Assembly (NCBI GenBank): GCA_026416755.1
Contig: JAOAEP010000052.1
Coordinates: forward strand, 1 to 19,338
Length of the DNA: 19,338 nt
Direction of reading: 5' to 3'
Source: a bacterium
GTDB taxonomy: Bacteria; Ratteibacteria; UBA8468; B48-G9; JAFGKM01
Part shown: positions 16,303-19,338 of the stretch, one piece after another
Layout: each line of letters begins with the position of its first letter
Numbering within the stretch: position 1 is the first letter of the stretch
The notes under the pieces: model-generated
The model's database searches: none
Told to the model about the DNA's origin: nothing
What the model saw: only the letters and a program-made list of their open reading frames with translations
Position numbers and translations under genes: made by a program

Positions 16303-17168
16303 AAAGAAACCTTTTGTTTTTTTATTATAAAGTTAGCAATAAAGTTTAAAAAAAATGAGATTAAAAAAAGTATTAAAGCCAATTCAATTAAAGTTGAAAT
16401 ATGAATTGTTTCAACTGCTTCCAAAAACTCATTTGCTATTATAGAAGCAATTGTATTCCCAGGTGTTAAAATATTTTTAGGAATATAATTTGAATTTCCA
16501 ATTACCATTGTTACAGCCATAGTTTCACCTATTGCCCTTCCAAAAGATAATAAAATACCAGCAAAAACACCACTTTTAGCATAAGGCAAAATAATTTTTT
16601 TAATCACCTCATAATGTGTAGCACCAAAAGAAAAAGCCGCTTCTTTTAAATCAATAGGAACAAGTTTAATAACTTCCTTACTTACTGAGATTGCATATGG
16701 GATAATCATAATTGAAAGAATTAAAGAAGCAGTAAAAATACTAACTCCAGTAGGGGGTAAAGAAAGTTTTAATTGTAAAGTTCTAACAATGGGAGCGAGA
16801 TAAAATAATCCCCATAAACCAAAAATCACTGATGGAATTACTGCAAGAATCTCAATAAATGTCTCTAAAATTTTTGACATTAGGGTATCTCTATAATATT
16901 CACCCACAAATAAGGAAACAGATAAAGAAAAAGGAATTGATATAATCAGGGCTATAACAGAAGTTAAAATTGTTCCTATAATAAAAGGCAAAGCACCAAA
17001 ATTTCCAAATACAGGGTCCCACGTTTTTCCATATAAAAATTTAAATCCAAGTTTTTTTATCGTAGGTAATGAATTTATAAGAAGTGTAATAAAAATGGAG
17101 AAGAGGAGCCCTACTATAAGGGCTCCTCCTATTCCTAACACTTTTTTGTAAATTTTTTCTGAAATCAT
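16299..17168 (-). CDS. pstC: Phosphate ABC transporter permease PstC
   Basis: This 289-residue partner permease has an N-terminal helix, then the KFLYGKTWDPV-FGNFGALPFIIGT region characteristic of PstC. The coupling loop is AAFSFGATHYEVIKKIILP, followed by GRAIGETMAVTMVIGNS. It forms the membrane channel together with PstA. ATGA overlaps join it to pstS upstream (17165-17168) and pstA downstream (16299-16302). Confidence 0.95.
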   Translation of the reverse strand: MISEKIYKKVLGIGGALIVGLLFSIFITLLINSLPTIKKLGFKFLYGKTWDPVFGNFGALPFIIGTILTSVIALIISIPFSLSVSLFVGEYYRDTLMSKILETFIEILAVIPSVIFGLWGLFYLAPIVRTLQLKLSLPPTGVSIFTASLILSIMIIPYAISVSKEVIKLVPIDLKEAAFSFGATHYEVIKKIILPYAKSGVFAGILLSFGRAIGETMAVTMVIGNSNYIPKNILTPGNTIASIIANEFLEAVETIHISTLIELALILFLISFFLNFIANFIIKKQKVSL

Positions 17169-18196
17169 TTAAGCAAAATTTTACCATCAAAATGAAGTTT
17201 CTTCAACAGTTTTTCTGCATTTTTAGTTGCTTGTTTCCCTAAAGGAGCATAATGTAAAGGTTTTGTATATGTTTGTCCTTCATGAACCATCCACCATAAT
17301 AAATTTGCTAAGGTTTTTGCTTTTTCATAATCCATTTTTTCATTTGCCTTTTTTAAATTTTCATAAACTAATATATATGTAAAAGCAGAAATAGGATATC
17401 CATTTTTATTTTCAGTATTAGTAATAGTAATTCTCATATCTTCTGGTAGTTTAACATCAGATGCTTCAGTAATGGTTTCAACACTGGGTTTAATGAAATT
17501 ACCAGATTTATTTTGAACTATTCCAACTGGTAAATTGTTTTGTAAAGCATAAATAAGTTCAACATAACCTATTGCTCCAGGAGTTTGTTTTATAAGTCCT
17601 GCAACGCCTTCATTGCCTTTACCACCTATCCCAACTGGCCAATTAACACTTGTACCACTTCCAACTTTTTCTTTCCATTCATTACTAACTTTTGAAAGAT
17701 AATCTGTAAAAACAAAAGTTGTACCACTTCCATCAGATCTTCTAACAACAGTAATAGATAAATCTGGTAAATTTTTATCAGGGTTTATTTTTTTAATTCT
17801 TTCATCATTCCATTTTGTAATTTTACCTAAGAAAATGTCTGTAATAATATCTGGTGTAAATTTTAAATCTTTAATATCAACATTATAAGTTATTGCAACA
17901 GCACCAAGGCAAATTGGTATATGTAGAATATTATCATCAAAAGTTTTTAATTGTTCATCGGATAAAATAGCATCACTTCCGGCAAAATCAACTGTTTTAG
18001 CCTGTAGTTGTTTTATTCCTCCTCCGGACCCAATAGATTGATAATTGATTTTTACTCCATTAGTTTTATAATACTCATCAAACATTTTTGAATATAAAGG
18101 ATAAGGAAAACTTGCACCTGCACCTACAATTTCAATTTGTGAGTATAATCTTGTAAAAATCAACAATATTAAACTTAAAAATATTTTTTTAATCAT
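17165..18196 (-). CDS. pstS: Periplasmic phosphate-binding protein PstS
   Basis: PstS captures phosphate in the periplasm for PstCAB. The 343 residues start with a Sec signal (KK, then a hydrophobic core at 5-14) likely cut near LYS|Q at 19/20. There is no lipobox, which fits a free periplasmic protein in a diderm cell. The phosphate-binding motifs are all present: GAGASFPYPLY, SIGSGGGIKQL, DFAGSDA, RRSDGSGTTFVFTDYL and GGKGNEGVAGLI. A strong Shine-Dalgarno AAGGAGG (18203-18209) lies in the 14 nt between the porin stop and this ATG. Confidence 0.96.
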   Translation of the reverse strand: MIKKIFLSLILLIFTRLYSQIEIVGAGASFPYPLYSKMFDEYYKTNGVKINYQSIGSGGGIKQLQAKTVDFAGSDAILSDEQLKTFDDNILHIPICLGAVAITYNVDIKDLKFTPDIITDIFLGKITKWNDERIKKINPDKNLPDLSITVVRRSDGSGTTFVFTDYLSKVSNEWKEKVGSGTSVNWPVGIGGKGNEGVAGLIKQTPGAIGYVELIYALQNNLPVGIVQNKSGNFIKPSVETITEASDVKLPEDMRITITNTENKNGYPISAFTYILVYENLKKANEKMDYEKAKTLANLLWWMVHEGQTYTKPLHYAPLGKQATKNAEKLLKKLHFDGKILLK

Positions 18197-18210
18197 ATCT
18201 TTCCTCCTTT

Positions 18211-19338
18211 TTAAAATCTAACTAAATAATCAACTTGTAAAGTATTTCTTTTATCAGTTCTTGGTGCTATTGGTTGGCCAATAAAATAAGTGATACCTAA
18301 AGAAGAATTTTTGGTTACTTGGTAACCAAACCCAATCTTATGACCCTTTAATGATGTACCTCCTCCATTTATATCGGAATCATTCAAAATAGCTAAAGTA
18401 GCATCATTCTCAATCACCCTATAATTATATTCAAATTGCCAATCTCCCTTTTCTTTTAATCTACCTATGGAAAATCCAGCCATCCAACCATTATCTTCAC
18501 TACCAACATTAGAGTTTATGTTTTTCAGATATTCACCATAAATTCTGAAAGGTTGTTTGGCTATATCAAAAGGTGTAAATTCAAATAGAATATCTACAGG
18601 TTTATATTCATAAAGATATTTATAATTTGGAGTTCCTGAATCGCTATTGCCTTTTGGACTATAATTCGGACTTATATCGGATTTTTTCCTGCCTACTAAT
18701 CCATCTGTTATGTATATTCCAGCACCAATTCTAAAATCCCTTTCAGCAATTTTGCCTTTATAACCAAGTTGAAATCCATAAAGTATCGGGTCGCTTGTCT
18801 CTTTACTAAATTCATCAAGCATAAAATAACCCAAATTAACAAATAATCCATTTTTAGGAGTAAAAGTGAAAGCAATACCTTCTGGATTAATATCAGAATC
18901 CCAAATAACATCTGTAGTGTAAAAAGGATTCTCCATTTTTCCTGCAATTATATTAAAATCTTTAATTTTATGCTTTAAATATGCCCTATCCAACCAAATT
19001 TGCTTTTGAGAAAAAGTATTTTCAAATGTCTGATTTGTAGAAGTTTGTTCACCTGTTCCTGTGGCTAATCTTAACCCAATCTCAGTATCTTCAAAAATAT
19101 CTGTTTTAAATCCCCACCTTGCTCTTATTCTTCCTCTACTCCTACCCGGATCTGTAGCAGGTACTTTTATATCATCATACTGGTATCTTACTCTTACATC
19201 TCCTGAAAACTTTGTATTTTTGAGAAAACTATATTTTTCCTTTTCTTTTTTCTCTTGTGCCTCTTTATCTTTTTTTATTTCATCCTTTATTTCCTTTGCC
19301 TCTTCTTTTGTTATAACTCCTTTTTTAATTAACTTATC
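18211..19338 (-). CDS. Putative outer-membrane porin, Porin_5 type (partial, N-terminus beyond right edge)
   Basis: The frame is open from the right edge to the stop, giving 375 residues; the true start and signal peptide are outside the window. The visible part opens with a charged helical segment (DKLIKKGVITKEEAKEIKDE, then lysine-rich). It is followed by the barrel start FSGDVRVRYQYDD and a run of alternating beta-strands ending with an aromatic residue (LVRF), as outer-membrane barrels do. STNQTFENTFSQKQIWLDRAY and GKMENPFYTTDVIWDSDINPEG are the hallmark region of Porin_5 proteins. An in-frame TTG at 18993 is not the start, since conserved barrel sequence precedes it. Its place upstream of pstS suggests that it passes phosphate or related anions across the outer membrane; specificity is inferred from context only. 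Confidence 0.88.
   Translation of the reverse strand, partial: DKLIKKGVITKEEAKEIKDEIKKDKEAQEKKEKEKYSFLKNTKFSGDVRVRYQYDDIKVPATDPGRSRGRIRARWGFKTDIFEDTEIGLRLATGTGEQTSTNQTFENTFSQKQIWLDRAYLKHKIKDFNIIAGKMENPFYTTDVIWDSDINPEGIAFTFTPKNGLFVNLGYFMLDEFSKETSDPILYGFQLGYKGKIAERDFRIGAGIYITDGLVGRKKSDISPNYSPKGNSDSGTPNYKYLYEYKPVDILFEFTPFDIAKQPFRIYGEYLKNINSNVGSEDNGWMAGFSIGRLKEKGDWQFEYNYRVIENDATLAILNDSDINGGGTSLKGHKIGFGYQVTKNSSLGITYFIGQPIAPRTDKRNTLQVDYLVRF

Overview
The window is a strongly AT-rich, gene-dense bacterial chromosome segment. A diderm envelope is indicated by a partial outer-membrane porin of the Porin_5 type, an NlpD-like LysM/LytM lipoprotein and a PstS with an ordinary secretion signal instead of a lipobox. 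Neither tRNA encodes its CCA end. Translation signals are mixed: proS, pstS, the ferritin gene and the small thioredoxin have good Shine-Dalgarno sequences, whereas nth, sfsA and thrS have essentially no leader. The species cannot be identified from sequence alone. The composition and the trimmed aminoacyl-tRNA synthetases would suit an uncultured low-GC diderm lineage, but that is inference.

Layout. Positions 1-1096 (+) hold lipA, whose frame stays open to the left edge, so it carries an unexplained in-frame N-terminal extension. A tRNA-Ala(UGC) with a near-consensus promoter follows. Positions 1299-5243 (+) are a tightly packed DNA-repair and nucleotide operon: nth, a stand-alone LigD-type 3'-phosphoesterase, an nlpD-like gene, dgt and dprA. 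Then comes proS (+, lacking the editing insertion), convergent with thrS (-, lacking the TGS domain). thrS lies 14 nt downstream of a tRNA-Asp(GUC), and the two share one promoter.

Positions 8561-11017 (+) hold a SfsA-DUF123 fusion gene, an ArsP/DUF318 permease and a 76-aa thioredoxin-like CPKC protein. The rest is on the minus strand: an OFA-type MFS transporter with its own consensus promoter, and a long operon read from the right edge: porin, pstS, pstC, pstA, pstB, phoU, an ArsC-type arsenate reductase, a ferritin-like diiron protein and a ZIP metal transporter.

How the parts fit. The right-hand operon joins phosphate uptake (porin, PstSCAB, PhoU) to a thioredoxin-dependent arsenate reductase and to metal/oxidant handling. 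This makes sense because arsenate enters through phosphate transporters. The neighbouring ArsP-like permease and mini-thioredoxin may belong to the same theme. The left-hand operon couples base excision (Nth) with 3'-end clean-up (phosphoesterase), dNTP control (Dgt) and handling of incoming single-stranded DNA (DprA). I found no CRISPR array, insertion sequence, phage gene or rRNA. I did not find a clearly new defence or mobile system. The most unusual items are the SfsA-DUF123 fusion, the tRNA-processed thrS leader, the repair operon with a free-standing phosphoesterase, and the phosphate/arsenate/iron operon.
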